Assembly (NCBI GenBank): GCA_009746045.1
Contig: RPFO01000264.1
Coordinates: 682,001-746,000, forward strand
DNA length: 64,000 nucleotides
Source: Mesostigma viride
Taxonomy: Eukaryota; Streptophyta; Mesostigmatophyceae; Mesostigmatales; Mesostigmataceae
Direction: 5' to 3'
Part shown: piece by piece, positions 45,541-56,221 of the stretch
How positions within the stretch are numbered: position 1 is the first letter of the stretch
How the letters are laid out: each line of letters opens with the position of its first letter
Position numbers and translations under genes: made by a program
The notes under the pieces: generated by a model
Database searches by the model: none
What the model was told of the DNA's origin: nothing
What the model saw: the letters and a program-made list of their open reading frames with translations, nothing else

Positions 45541-46400
45541 CTACACACCAGTAGCCTGAAAAGTACCACGGGTGGCAAAAAGCACCGCCATGTACGCCCG
45601 GTGATGAGCAACAACAGTAGGGTTGTCTTGGTTGTCTACATGGATGATACAATGGGGGAACACATCCTCCCAGACGCCATCAAGATAGATGCCGAGGAAA
45701 GCCCAGTAGTATCGTAGCTGTGACAGGACCAGGTCTGTCCACGGGCCCAGTCAAGGAACCCACACTGAAACTATCGCAAGAAGGGCTCTGCCGACAGCAG
45801 AAGGAGGGCGCGCAAGAGGAACCGATAAAAGACCAGCTCACCACGAGCAACGGAGGTGAAAAAAAGTCCAGGAAACACTCCACGTTGTCGGGCCACAGAC
45901 GCACGTGCCGGATCTCACGACTCTCGCTAACACGCGTGCCCGAAGCTGAGGACGCCGCAACAGGAGCAACGCGCGGTCGGTGGATGACGGCGGAGGCGGG
46001 CGCGACGGAAGAAGCGGTGGCGGCAGGAGCGACGACAGGGGAAGACGTCGTGGCCGGTCGGACAGCTAGAGGTCCAATCACCCATGGCCGAATCATACGT
46101 ATCCTCGGTAGTGTCAAACACCCACTTGCCCGTCGACGCCTTGCCCGAATCTGGATGACACTGAGGCTCGGCCGGCTGAACAGGCGCGACGGAGGGAGCC
46201 ACGGACGGAGCAACAGCGGCCGGCTGAGCATGCGCGACGGAGGGAGCCACGGACGAAGCGACAGCGGCGGGCTGAGCAGGCGTCGTCTGACATGATGGCT
46301 GCGGTGGGCGGGGGACAACCAACCGACCCACAGCCAGAGGAAATAACCTATAAGGCAAGGAAGGAAAACAACTAGAGGTTGCGCAGGTTTTCACTCAACC
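45541..46400 (-). pseudogene. H1 post-integrase region and ORF3-like C-terminus
   Basis: After the integrase comes a Pro/Ala/Val/Ser-rich stretch (repeated QPAAVA.SVAPSVA), then, across frame changes, a segment SREIRHVRLWPDNVE and a tail with RYYWAFLGIYLDGVWEDVF and ATRGTFQATG before the stop at 45541. H2 has the matching SREIRHIRLWPANVE, RYYWAYLGL and SRGTYQTDG. Conservation of both ends in two copies argues for a real protein segment downstream of pol. I do not recognise it; it could be a relocated gag-like or accessory protein. Confidence 0.55.
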
Positions 46401-46451
46401 AAACATAGGTAATCTTCCCAGTCACTACCAGACGGGTCTATTTACATAATG

Positions 46452-46832
46452 TCAGAGGGCTTCTTCTACAACTCTATTTAAGCGCTCTACTAGGTGTGAG
46501 GAGGAGGGATGGTACGCAGTGCCAAACGCCACTTTCGTACCCATAGCAGCAAAGAACTCTGTCCAAATGTCCGAGGTAAACAACTTGTCCTTATCAGAAA
46601 TAAAATGCCTGCTCAACCCATGGTAACGATAAACGCTTTGAAGGTACAGCTGAGCACAGTCACTCGAGCAGTAAGCTCCAAGGAACAAGGGACAAGGTGA
46701 CAACGTCTAGTAAGGCGGTCTACAAACACGAGGATGTGCGCATCAATTGCCTTTGGCCGTAAACACTGATAAGACGCTCTAAATGTGACGTAGGATTGGC
46801 TACCGAGGTATCTACAGAAGGTTTTAACCCCT
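46452..46832 (-). pseudogene. H1 integrase core fragment
   Basis: Residues VYRYHGLSRHFISDKDKLFTSDIW and GTAYHPSSSHLVERLNRVVEEAL (quoted in parts): the second catalytic Asp (ISDKD) and the Glu (VERLN) of a Ty3/gypsy integrase are present. The first Asp region is gone. Upstream it jumps to the pre-integrase region of the family. Confidence 0.8.
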
Positions 46833-47119
46833 AAATGGGCAGAAATACTGCCGATGCATCGGCTGTAACTTCACAATTTTGCAAACCAGATGCCATCCAA
46901 CCCACCCATATCCAATGGCTGTCCTTGGGGGCCAAGCATTTCCATGAGTTGCCCTTCGGGTTGGTATATCACAACCTTACATATATTAAAAATATAATTA
47001 CTTACAACAGAGTGAAATCACTCAAACCAAAGCAAACGCCCAGCTATAAACCTATATACAGAGCCATGTCAAAGCTCTATACTACGATAAGACCAATGGA
47101 AACGCCTAACGGGAGGAAC
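46833..47119 (-). other. Probable 3' UTR of LINE fragment
   Basis: No gene. AT-rich in part (TATATTAAAAATATAATTAC). Lies downstream of the LINE stop and against H1. Confidence 0.35.
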
Positions 47120-47934
47120 CTAATAGCCCTGCTGCACCGCAAAATCAGCCCGCGTACGGCGGAGCATGATGTCAGCCATGGCCCGAGTCAGCGCCACCGA
47201 CAAGCGCTGACGCCAATATGACGTCCAGGTCCGCGCCGACCATGGGGCCCGCTGGCCCTCCAGGTCCAGCCGGTCCTCCCGGAGCCGGCAACACTCCTTG
47301 AAGAAGGCGGAGGTCAGGGGCCCCATGGCCCCAAACTCCTCCAGGACAAAGGGCACCACACGATGGTGCCCGACGTCGCCGTAGGCCAGGAGCTTGGCCC
47401 GCTCCGCCCGGTCCGCCGTGTAACCTGCCGTGAGGGAGGCCCCAGCCACGTGGCTAAGAGCCAAGGGCCGCGCCACCGAAACGTCAATAAGCAGATGCCG
47501 GCCACCCCCCTCAAAGTCCAGCACCACGATGTCAGGCCGGTGGTTGGGGGAATAGAAGGCAGCGCCATCCGCATCCTCGGACCGGATGTTCGCGTGGGGG
47601 AAAACCGACCGAATCATGGCGAGCACCACCGTCAGGAGGACAGTGTGCAAATACAAATACCAATTCTGATTCTGTTGGCCCCCATGCAGGCAAGGTAGTG
47701 AGTCCCCGTGGGATCCAGCGGCTGCCCACAGCTACCACAAGGCCGCCCGGCCGGAACAAGAGGCTGCGGGGCAAATAGCTGGTGCCGGAGCGCCACCGAG
47801 TAGTGGCTGGGAGCCAAGGCGAATGGGGGGCCATGGGAAGAGCACGAAGGTACGCCGAGCCCACACTCCGCAAGGAAAGCGAGAACAGCCACGCACGTCC
47901 CTGGGCGTTGAGGTCCGCGAAAAGAGCAATCCAA
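47120..47934 (-). pseudogene. LINE 3' fragment: zinc knuckle and C-terminal domain
   Basis: Two frames. The first (47934-47632) has CGSCGQPLDPTGTHYLAC, the Cys/His cluster seen near the C-terminus of many non-LTR reverse transcriptases. After a shift near 47650, the second (to 47120) has NHRPDIVVLDFEGGGRHLLI, DVSVARPL, a Lys/Tyr element (ERAKLLAYGD) and a final RQRLSVALTRAMADI. The spaced acidic residues recall a PD-(D/E)xK-like fold, but that is inference. A 5'-truncated LINE copy is the simplest reading. Confidence 0.55.
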
Positions 47935-48460
47935 TCAGCCGTGTGCAGAATACCCGCGTAGGTTTTACATATATGCAGGGTAGGCCATGTTTAACTGCCG
48001 TCAAAGTCAGGTGGGTCAAGACGAGCGTTTTCATTTTTGGTAGAATGTGCATTTTGAATTATGTTGTAAGAGCTAGGCACCTACCACTTCAGGGATGATA
48101 AACAATTAGTTGCTGAACAGTTTGAGCGATTGGGGTCATCATTTGGGTGGGTATACCAGCACTTACACCCAGTACAGCCCATAGTAGGGGTACCGTTGGT
48201 AAAAAGCAACCAAGGGGGTAGGAGTGGGCATACTACCTACTAATACCTACTAATATGGCCCCAAACCATGCCACACAATACATTTCCCTTCCACGATGAT
48301 GGGGAAACATAACTGCATCATCACACTGCCCTTATATGGCACCTATGTGCAGGTGCCACCTTGTCCATGCACGTAGGTAACGTGGTACGGATACCCTACG
48401 CAAGGCATGCATTCTAGGAGGCAGCCACCAACAAACTAGTGATTTTAAGCCTATTTCAGT
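47935..48460. other. Unassigned DNA before H2
   Basis: No gene. A short tandem CCTACTAATA repeat lies near 48235-48255. TTCAG (48456-48460) is the candidate target duplication of H2. Confidence 0.35.
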
Positions 48461-49043
48461 GTTACGTCCTGGCTCGACTCTATCCTAAACACCTCGCCTA
48501 ACCTTACCTAAACTAGTGAGGATGCACATACCTAGGAGTGAGGAGCTGTATTGGCTATAAGACCTAGGACGCGACGACTCTGCTTCTCAATGCATTCCAT
48601 TATAGTACGCCATATACCGAATAAAACCAGGGTACTACGAAGGAAACAATACTACACTGCCAATCTGCCATGACCCTAGCTAATATGTGCTTATTCATCA
48701 TTAACACACGCCGGGTGCCATTCACGAAGGACAACTGCTGCATAAATGATCGCCGACAGGCGTGTATGCTCGGGCCGACATCGACCCTCGCCTACAGGAC
48801 CAACGCACGTCCACAAGGTTCACACGCAGGATAAAAGGACCACTACTAAAGTACGCAGCGCGGCGCGCCTGCACCGAACCACCATACTGTACAATTGCCA
48901 CGTCACAAGGCCCGGTACCGACCGGCCAAAAGGTCCTAACTACACGTAAGCCTAGGAAAGTCAGCGAACTGCTCCGGAATGGCTGAGGCAACAAAGGACC
49001 TAATTTACGTCCGTAACAACAACAAAAGTTACGCGACGTAACA
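48461..49043 (-). repeat. H2 3' LTR (583 bp)
   Basis: 8-bp inverted ends TGTTACGT/ACGTAACA; polypurine tract TGTGGGGGGGGAGG adjoins in sense. Confidence 0.85.
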
Positions 49044-49411
49044 CCTCCCCCCCCACAAAGGTAGGGAGCCCTCTCTCTACGTACAGGGAGGAAACCAAAG
49101 GAGTCGGAATAACCTAACGCACCCAACACAAATCCAACACAATCGACAGGCCATCCAAGGTACAAAGCACCGACAAGTTAATTCGGTTCCACCCCGAGTG
49201 GTGTAGGGTTAACCAGCACCAAGCCTGGTGGGAGGATCCCCTAACTGCCTGGCACGGAGGCCTTGCCGGGAGGGACGGCACTGGGCAAGACACACAGAGT
49301 GAACAATGTCAACACCAGGGACCAAGAACGACCAACCAACTGGCCAGAATATGAGGGCGACTCTATATACCGGAGGGACAACACCCTCAGGTCGGGCCTA
49401 AGGCCCTCTAT

Positions 49412-50065
49412 CTAGTTGCCATCAGTCTGGTAGGTACCACGCGAGACCAGCAGGACATCCAAAAAGACCCAGGTAGGCCCAGTAGTACCTATGCTGGGTT
49501 AGGACCACCTGGCCCCGAGCCCAGTCCAAGAAGCCGCAGGCAAAGAGCCGAAGGAAAGGCTCTACCGCGATCAAACAGAGAGCCTGAAGGAGTAGGCGCT
49601 GATACCGGATCCGATGTCGCAGACCCGTCGGGAAGAACAGATCTAGCAGAGGCTCCACATTAGCCGGCCACAATCTGATGTGCCGGATCTCACGTGAGCG
49701 CCACCGACGAGCACACTGTCGCGACCCAAACGTCTCTAAATACTCACTAGCCCGAGGGGGAGGATGACCACGGGAGTCCAGGCCCTGGCCCGGGAGAGGC
49801 ACTGGGCGGCGGGCAAACAGGATGGGCTGCAGGTGCACCGCACCGTACGTAGCACCGGGCGCGGCAGGGTACTCGACCGTAAGGGCATCCGAAGCCATGA
49901 TGCCCAGAGGCGGAGGGTAAGCCCACTGGTAACCACCGTAGGTGTCCAAGTCGTTATATGACGCCTCGCCCAGCGATAGAGGACGCGAAGAACCAGGATC
50001 TCACCCTGGAACAGAGGATCAGCTACAATAACCATGTCAAACGGAGGCCGATCAGTATCAAGGGT
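49412..50065 (-). pseudogene. H2 ORF3-like C-terminal part
   Basis: Downstream of G in sense. Motifs: DTYGGYQWAYPPPLGIMASD, a Pro-rich segment, SREIRHIRLWPANVEPLLDLFF, GQVVLTQHRYYWAYLGL, then after a deletion SRGTYQTDGN and stop at 49412. Matches H1 at both the REIRH and the RYYWA blocks. Function unknown. Confidence 0.55.
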
Positions 50066-50410
50066 AGTTGAGTAACTCTAGAGCCCTAGGATCTGGCTCT
50101 GAGTTCCCCATGTCCGTCCGCACGCCATCCGCTAGCGTCCGCTCAGCCGCCGGCTATAATCCGGCGGTCCGATGCGGGCGACCGGTCTAAGGGCGGCGCC
50201 TAGGGCCGGCGCCACCTAGGCCCCAGTCCGGGGCCTTATCCGGGTCAGTACGGACGGCTAGCTTGTCCCACGGTTACGGCTAACCGGATAGGGTTTGCTG
50301 GCTAAGACATAAACCAGTGGTGGGCCAGCTCCGACGGTAGTTCTCTGTGTTCACCTTATCCCAAGCTCAACGTGACCGACCGCCATAGCTGAGCCGGTCG
50401 GGCTTTAACT
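50066..50410 (+). repeat. G 5' LTR (345 bp)
   Basis: Ends AGTT/AACT. GC-rich with several hairpins; CCGCCGG / CTATAAT / CCGGCGG places a TATA-like box in a 7-nt loop. Followed by TGTATTCATAAAAATCCCG and then the gag ATG, leaving only 19 bases of leader. Confidence 0.95.
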
Positions 50411-50429
50411 TGTATTCATAAAAATCCCG

Positions 50430-52111
50430 ATGGCTTCCGGTACACGGAGCCGCACGGGCGAACACACAGATACGCCAAGTGGCGAGGCCGCAGGGTCCGT
50501 CCTGCCACGCTTTAGTGCGGACGAGGCCACGAGGTTGATGCAAACCCTCGTGGCGCAACCGGAACTGGCCAAGCAGTTCAAGCATCTCATGCTGGCTGCT
50601 GACGATGCACTAAATCGCGGCCCTCTCAAGCAAACGGAGGTGCCCGCAGATCTACCGGCCGACTATACGGCGGACGACGCAGCAGATTTTCTAGCTGCTC
50701 TCAAGCGTCTGCGCGATGGACGCGCAGACAAAGATTCGGAGCTGATTGGCAAGTTCCGTGCAGTATTCTGCAGTACAACAAAGCACCCAAACATTGCCAA
50801 TCTAGTTCGCATTGCGGACGACAACAAACAAACCTGGGAAGTTTTTTACAACGGTCTAGATGCCCACTTGTCGCGGTCTAAGGAAGAGGCCGACGAGCAA
50901 GCCTTCAACGACTTCGAGGGCTATGCAGTTAATAAGGCAAATTTGCCCGGGGCTGCACGTGATTTCCAGGTCTTCGTGCACAAGCACAAGCTGCTAGATA
51001 CTCTCAAGCCCATTTTCCTGTGCAATCGCTTTCTCAAGAAATGCGACCTCTCGTCGGATGTGCATCTGACCATAGCGACGGAACTCAAAAAGAAGAGTGC
51101 CGTCAGTTTCGACGAGGGCATGCTGTATTTGATTTCATGCTTCAAGAGTGCGCAGTCCAAGCCGGCTGCCTCGGCTGCTCTGCCATCCCTGCGCAAGGTG
51201 GATGCCGGCGCGTCTTCTTCTTCAGGCGCAGAGGCTCCATTACGCGGTCGGAGCTTACGGCCATCCTGAAAAAGGTCGTCGGCCACGGCAACAACGGGGG
51301 CCAGCGAGGGCGCAAGCGCGGGCATGGTGGCGACGCCAAGCAGGGTGATAATCCCCCGGCCAAGCGGCAGCAGGGGGCGTCTACTGACCGCAAGCAACGC
51401 TGTGAGCGCTGCTTCGGACGTCGCCATGTCCGGGATGACTGCCGAGTTCGCCCGGACCTGGAGCTCGAGGACAACCTTTGCCGCAAGTGCCACGACGTTC
51501 TGCGTGGTCACAGCGTGGAGGCGTGCAAGGCCAAGCGCATCGTCGTCCACGGCACACGCGAGGAGTGGGCAGAGCGACGGGCAGCACGAAAGTCAGGTGA
51601 GAGCACGCTCGATACCCCTTCTTTTGCTCAATGCGTCACGCTGAACCGGGCCGTCGTAGAGCCTGACGTCGTTCCTAAAAGCAACGTGACTGCATCCTCT
51701 GTCTCCTTCCGTGATGTGCTCACGCAATCCGTTGATGCTGCTCTGGCTCTGTCGCGCCAGGATCACGTGCTTCCTGAGCACGGGTCTACAATGCGTGACC
51801 TAAGCAATGTGGTGTCTTCTAGGTCGGGTGTGTACAACGCCGAGCGACCAAGCACTACTGCAGCACCCCAGCTAGATACTGGGGCGGTTGGGCCTATGAG
51901 GAATGTTGTGACAGTGCAAGAGAATGCTGGGCGGGCAGATGTTCTCGGTACACACCACCCTAGTGTGGATCTTCACATTGGCAAGGTGCTCACACGGGCG
52001 GCCTTTCGTGCAGCCTCTGAAGCTGCCCAGTTAGCCAATGTCACTACCCCAGTAGTCACCCCACCTGTTGAGAACCTGACAATGCCACTGCACCTCAGGC
52101 TGTCACCCTGA
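50430..52111 (+). pseudogene. G gag with two zinc clusters
   Basis: ATGGCTTCCGGTACACGG start. Capsid-like region with helices (EATRLMQTLVAQPELAKQF, AADFLAALKRLRDG, DDNKQTWEVFYNGLDAHL). A -1 step near 51230 leads to the nucleocapsid part: basic GRKRGHGG linker, CERCFGRRHVRDDC (C-x2-C-x4-H-x4-C) and CRKCHDVLRGHSVEAC. A long Ser/Thr/Val-rich tail follows to the stop at 52109. Confidence 0.8.
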
Positions 52112-53209
52112 AACTGTTAGCATACCAGATGCACCGTGCATACGGGCATGAGGCCCAAGCCGAGGTAGAGGGGGCACACATGTTGGGGGCACCTTTATAC
52201 AACGAGCTGAAGAATGTGCGTGCTCAGTGTCCTGCCTGCATCAAGATCAGGAAGAAGTCGCGTAGGCGGCATGCCAAGACTCCACCCTTGGAGCGAGGGT
52301 ACCTTGTGGGGGATGTCATGCACATGGAAGGGGGGGACACCTATTTCATAGTCAAGGATAGGTTCAGCAAGGCCACCTACATTGAGCCGCTGCCCCACAT
52401 GTTGAGGCTGACCTGCACAGGGCTATCAAGATCAGCCTGGCTTTCTTTCATCCCGTAGTGGAGCTCATGCTAGACCAGCAGTTCCGCTGTGTGCAAGGTT
52501 TGCCGGGGATGGAGGCCGTGGTCATCGTGGGGCGTGAGGATCACGGCAATATGGGCATGATAGATCGCACTGTAAGCTATGTCAAGACTGTGGCAGCCAA
52601 GCGACAGGATAACCCACATGGCAAATCCTACGCGGTCAAGACGGCGTGGTGCAAGGAGCTCATGCATGTGTGCAACCATAGGCACGTGCTTGATGTCAAG
52701 GGCTTTGGGCTAGTCACGCCTCGGGGGCTGTCAGCGGGCACCTACTCACCCGAGGTAGTAGAGGCATACCACAGCATCTACAGGATACCGCCGCCAAGCT
52801 GCGGCTCAAGGATGCCACGCTGCCTGATTTGTCTAGCGCTTTTGAGGTCGGGCAGTTGGTCATGTTCCACAAGGAGAGCTCGCCCAGCGGCAAACGGGGC
52901 ACCATGCAGGGGCCTGGGGCCATCACAAAGTTAGACTGGCCGCTGCGGGTCATAGACATAGAGTGGAATGATCGGGTGTATAGGGTACCATGGGCATCGG
53001 TGGCAGGCTATAAGCAAGGGGATAGCATGGAGAGTGAGCTGGCAGCCAACAGGGCACTGGGGTGGGTAGTGAAGGATAATGCGCCTGTCGTAGCATCTGA
53101 GGTGGTACCCCACGGGTCGCTCCCAGGGGCAGACACAGCTACACCCCCCCCTCCCCTGGGCCCCAATATGACCCCGTGGATGGGTGGGATGAGGATGGGG
53201 TGGGTTTGA
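52072..53209 (+). pseudogene. G integrase
   Basis: Pre-integrase site (LAYQMHRAYGHE ... CPACIK), then GDVMHMEGGDTYFIVKDRFS with the first Asp. A -1 step near 52390 leads to LMLDQQFRCV (second Asp 52473). At the catalytic Glu position, 30 residues on, it reads MGMIDRTV: Asp instead of Glu. Another -1 step near 52795 leads to the C-terminal domain (FEVGQLVMFHKES, YRVPWASVAGYK). As read, catalysis would be impaired. Confidence 0.75.
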
Positions 53210-54700
53210 CGGGACCTAGTGCACGTAGTGACTCACCTCCTGTGCTAGCCACGGATAATGTGGGAGGCCCGCCTAGCGTGGCCTCGCCGGAGGGTCAGGG
53301 TCCTGCCCATGCGCCTCGCCCACCTAGGGACCTGGCTTCAACGGTCACGGCCTTGTGGCGTGCTCAGGCGCTTAAAGCGAAAGCTGCATCAGGGGTGGCT
53401 CAGGTCAAAACTCTCTCACAGGGGGTCAGGCCGGTTAAGTCAGCCTTGTTTCCTACGTGTAGACCGTGGCAGCTGGTGGCTGTGGACACGCAAGCATCCG
53501 TGTCTATTATCTCTCGTCGGGCAGCCACCCTGTATCCAGTGCTAGAGTCGCCGTACAAATCGGTGACCGACTTTGCAGGCACTTCGGCATATCAAGTTAC
53601 CGGGATGGTGGTGCTGCCGGTGTTGGGCATTGACACGCCGTTTCACGTCGTGGATGGCTACGAGGATGTGGCCTTGCTGGGCGAACCTTTCGTATCATAC
53701 CCGGGGTTCTCAGTGTCCGCTGACTTGCTGTCAGTCGCGGGGGTGGGCAGCATCCCGCTTCGCGAGTACCACGCTCCATTGGGGGTGGTGGTCGGGCAGC
53801 CCGGCGTCGTGCGGCGCTTACCGATGGCGGCGTTTTCCACACCGCCGCTCGTCCAGTCCATCATTCAGCCTCAGGATTGGCACCCGCGCAGCTTCGGCCT
53901 CCACTCACACTCACTGGCGGCGGATAGCCCTGTGACGTGGGAGCAACTTGTCCTGGACTGTCAAGATCCTCTCAAGTTTGCTTTGTGGCGCGACGCGTTC
54001 ATTCGAGCCAAGGAGCAGTGGCGAGAGCGCGAGGTCTACCGAGGATTGGAGAGTGTGCCAGCCGGGGCCACGCGGTTGCGGTTGAAGTTCGTGCTCACCT
54101 ACAAGCCGGACGAGACCAACTCTTCGGTGGTGTTCCGGGTAAGGCCCGTGGTCACGGAGACGAAGGGGTCCTCCCCGCTGGATGCCAAGGATCTTTATAC
54201 CCCTGGGCTCAACCATGTTTCGCATCGGCTACTGACGGTCATCTACTTGGGCAAGCGGAACGCGGGCAAGGACTACGGGATGTGGTGCGGTGACTTTCAG
54301 CGGGCATTCCTCCACAGCGACGCTGGGGTCGCGCAGCAAACATGGCAAGGCACCCGCTACGTGGTGAAGGTCCCGGTGGTCTGGCAGGATGGCACCATTG
54401 GCAGCGAGTATATCGAGCTGTTGACAGGGGTGGAGGGGCTGCAGAGCTCTCCCATCATCTTCCGCATTTCCGCGGAGGAGGTCTTGCAGAGCTTAGGGGC
54501 CACGTACCATCGCGCGGATCCTAACTTCTTTGTGGTCCCCACCGGCGTCCCTGGCGAGCCAGCCCTCTTCGTGTGGCATGGCGATGACTTCAAGCTGGTG
54601 GCACCTCGCACCTTTGCTACCAGTTTCTTGCTGCAGTGGCGGCTAAGTTTCCCCTGGGCAGGGCGGTGGATCATGAGGAGGGTAAACCCGTGGTGTTTTG
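53176..54700 (+). pseudogene. G protease-like domain and RT N-terminal two thirds
   Basis: Open for over 480 codons. Protease-like: VAVDTQASVSIISRRAA (Asp near 53485), VTDFAGTSAYQV, VLGIDTPFHVV, ALLGEPFVSYPG. RT: TRLRLKFVLTYKPDE, RPVVTETKGSS, DLYTPGLNHVSHR, WCGDFQRAFLHSD, SSPIIFRISAEE, FVWHGDDFKLVAP (GDD near 54583). RT homology leaves this frame by a -1 step near 54640. Confidence 0.8.
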
Positions 54701-55493
54701 CGGCGTGCAGTCTACGTTGCAGCGGGATTCGCGTTCTGGCGAATGGGTCATGCACATGCAGGATAGCCGCAACTATGTGGTTGACCTGCTGGCCGACCTC
54801 CCGTCCCCGCTGTTGGCAACCCATGGGCCCTCGGTTAAGGGCAAGCTCGGGTGGTTGGCGGACACGGTGGCACCTGATTTGGCAGTGCTCGCTCGCCTGC
54901 CCGATGATGTGCTGGAAGGACTAGGGTCCATTCATGTTCGGCGGCAGCTGGCCATGACGCCCGGCATTGTGCTTCGTGGGCTCGATTGCTCACAGCCGGT
55001 GCACCTCGAGATAGTGACGGATGCTAATCTAGAGACGCGCACAGTCAGCCAAGTGCGGGCCCGCATGGGGGCACTGTTCTTTATCAGCAATGAGGGCCAG
55101 CCTGGCATGTTGTTAGATTGGTACTCGCGCTTGCACAGCCGCATTGCCACTAGCCCCAACACGGCTGAATGCCGGGGCATTGTTTCAGCTATCTCACATG
55201 GCATGTGGCTGCGGTACTTGCTGGGTTGGGTATTTGGCTCGTGTGGGTTCACTCTTCACTGGACTAGCACGGTGCACACTGACTCACAAAGTTGTTTGGC
55301 CTTCCTTGACAATCCCTATGCGCGGTCACAGGACGTTGATTACCTCGTACTCGCTGAGGCGGCCTCCTGCGTCACGCGTCTCCAGCACATCGCGGATGAA
55401 CTCAATCCCGCGGATGCACTCACCAAGGAGGCGCGGGAGGCTGCCCCGCAGTACGCAGTGTTGCGCAAGCGCATGACGATGCAACACCCGTGA
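54636..55493 (+). pseudogene. G RT C-terminus and RNase H
   Basis: Continues RT (FPLGRAVDHEEGKPVVFCGV) and then RNase H: LEIVTDANLETRTV, LLDWYSRLHSRIATSPNTAE (the usual SS before the catalytic E region is SP), VHTDSQSCLAFLDNPYARSQ, LNPADALTKEA. Ends TGA at 55493. Confidence 0.8.
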
Positions 55494-55871
55494 GCCACAC
55501 AGGGTTACGGCTCGGGCGCTTTATGAATACAGCCATAACTCACCCTGTGTTGCTAGCATTCACGAATATCATGGTGGTAGTTTTTTTGCTTGTCCTGACC
55601 ATACCCTAGCCACGTTGGACGGTGCCTTGGGCCCGTCGGCGGGTCACTGGTCCTAATAAATGGGTCACCTTTTGTCTGGTGGCATAGTTGTTTTTTTGCT
55701 CGCTACTTATTACATCACTATTCATGTGTGATCACAAGGGCGCGGGTCGATACCGTGGTGATTTTGACGGCCTTGAGGCCCCCTTGAGTTCCCTACCTTA
55801 GAGGGTTTTGTATGATCTGCATTTGATGTAATTATTTTGATAATTAATCAAAGAACAAAAGAGTATGTCGG
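55494..55871 (+). other. G 3' untranslated region
   Basis: No gene. Contains AATAAATG near 55655 and ends AAAGAACAAAAGAGTATGTCGG, a purine-rich tract (quoted region 55850-55871), before AGTTGAG. Confidence 0.6.
55741..55757 (+). promoter_or_regulatory. T-arm-like hairpin in G 3' UTR
   Basis: CGCGG / GTCGATA / CCGTG: 5-bp stem with one G-T pair, 7-nt loop containing TCGA. Same place as in A and D. Confidence 0.5.
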
Positions 55872-56216
55872 AGTTGAGTAACTCTAGAGCCCTAGGATCT
55901 GGCTCTGAGTTCCCCATGTCCGTCCGCACGCCATCCGCTAGCGTCCGCTCAGCCGCCGGCTATAATCCGGCGGTCCGATGCGGGCGACCGGTCTAAGGGC
56001 GGCGCCTAGGGCCGGCGCCACCTAGGCCCCAGTCCGGGGCCTTATCCGGGTCAGTACGGACGGCTAGCTTGTCCCACGGTTACGGCTAACCGGATAGGGT
56101 TTGCTGGCTAAGACATAAACCAGTGGTGGGCCAGCTCCGACGGTAGTTCTCTGTGTTCACCTTATCCCAAGCTCAACGTGACCGACCGCCATAGCTGAGC
56201 CGGTCGGGCTTTAACT
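55872..56216 (+). repeat. G 3' LTR (345 bp)
   Basis: No difference from 50066-50410 seen by eye. Confidence 0.95.
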
Positions 56217-56221
56217 AGGGT

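Larger units (their letters stand above)
44643..46832 (-). mobile_element. Ty3/gypsy element H1, 5'-truncated
   Basis: Minus strand. 3' LTR at 44643-45172, missing its last roughly 40 bases compared with 48461-49043. Interior holds the end of ORF3 and an integrase fragment. At about 46770-46832 it matches 57700-57770 of H2, so the part between has been deleted. RT, RNase H and protease are absent. Confidence 0.75.
50066..56216 (+). mobile_element. Copia-like element G, complete, inserted in H2
   Basis: 6,151 bp, two 345-bp LTRs that look identical (AGTTGAG...CTTTAACT), 5-bp duplication AGGGT (50061-50065 and 56217-56221). Same lineage as A and F: gag, integrase, protease-like domain, RT, RNase H. 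Identical LTRs mean a recent insertion, yet the reading frame changes six times, always by -1. Confidence 0.95.
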
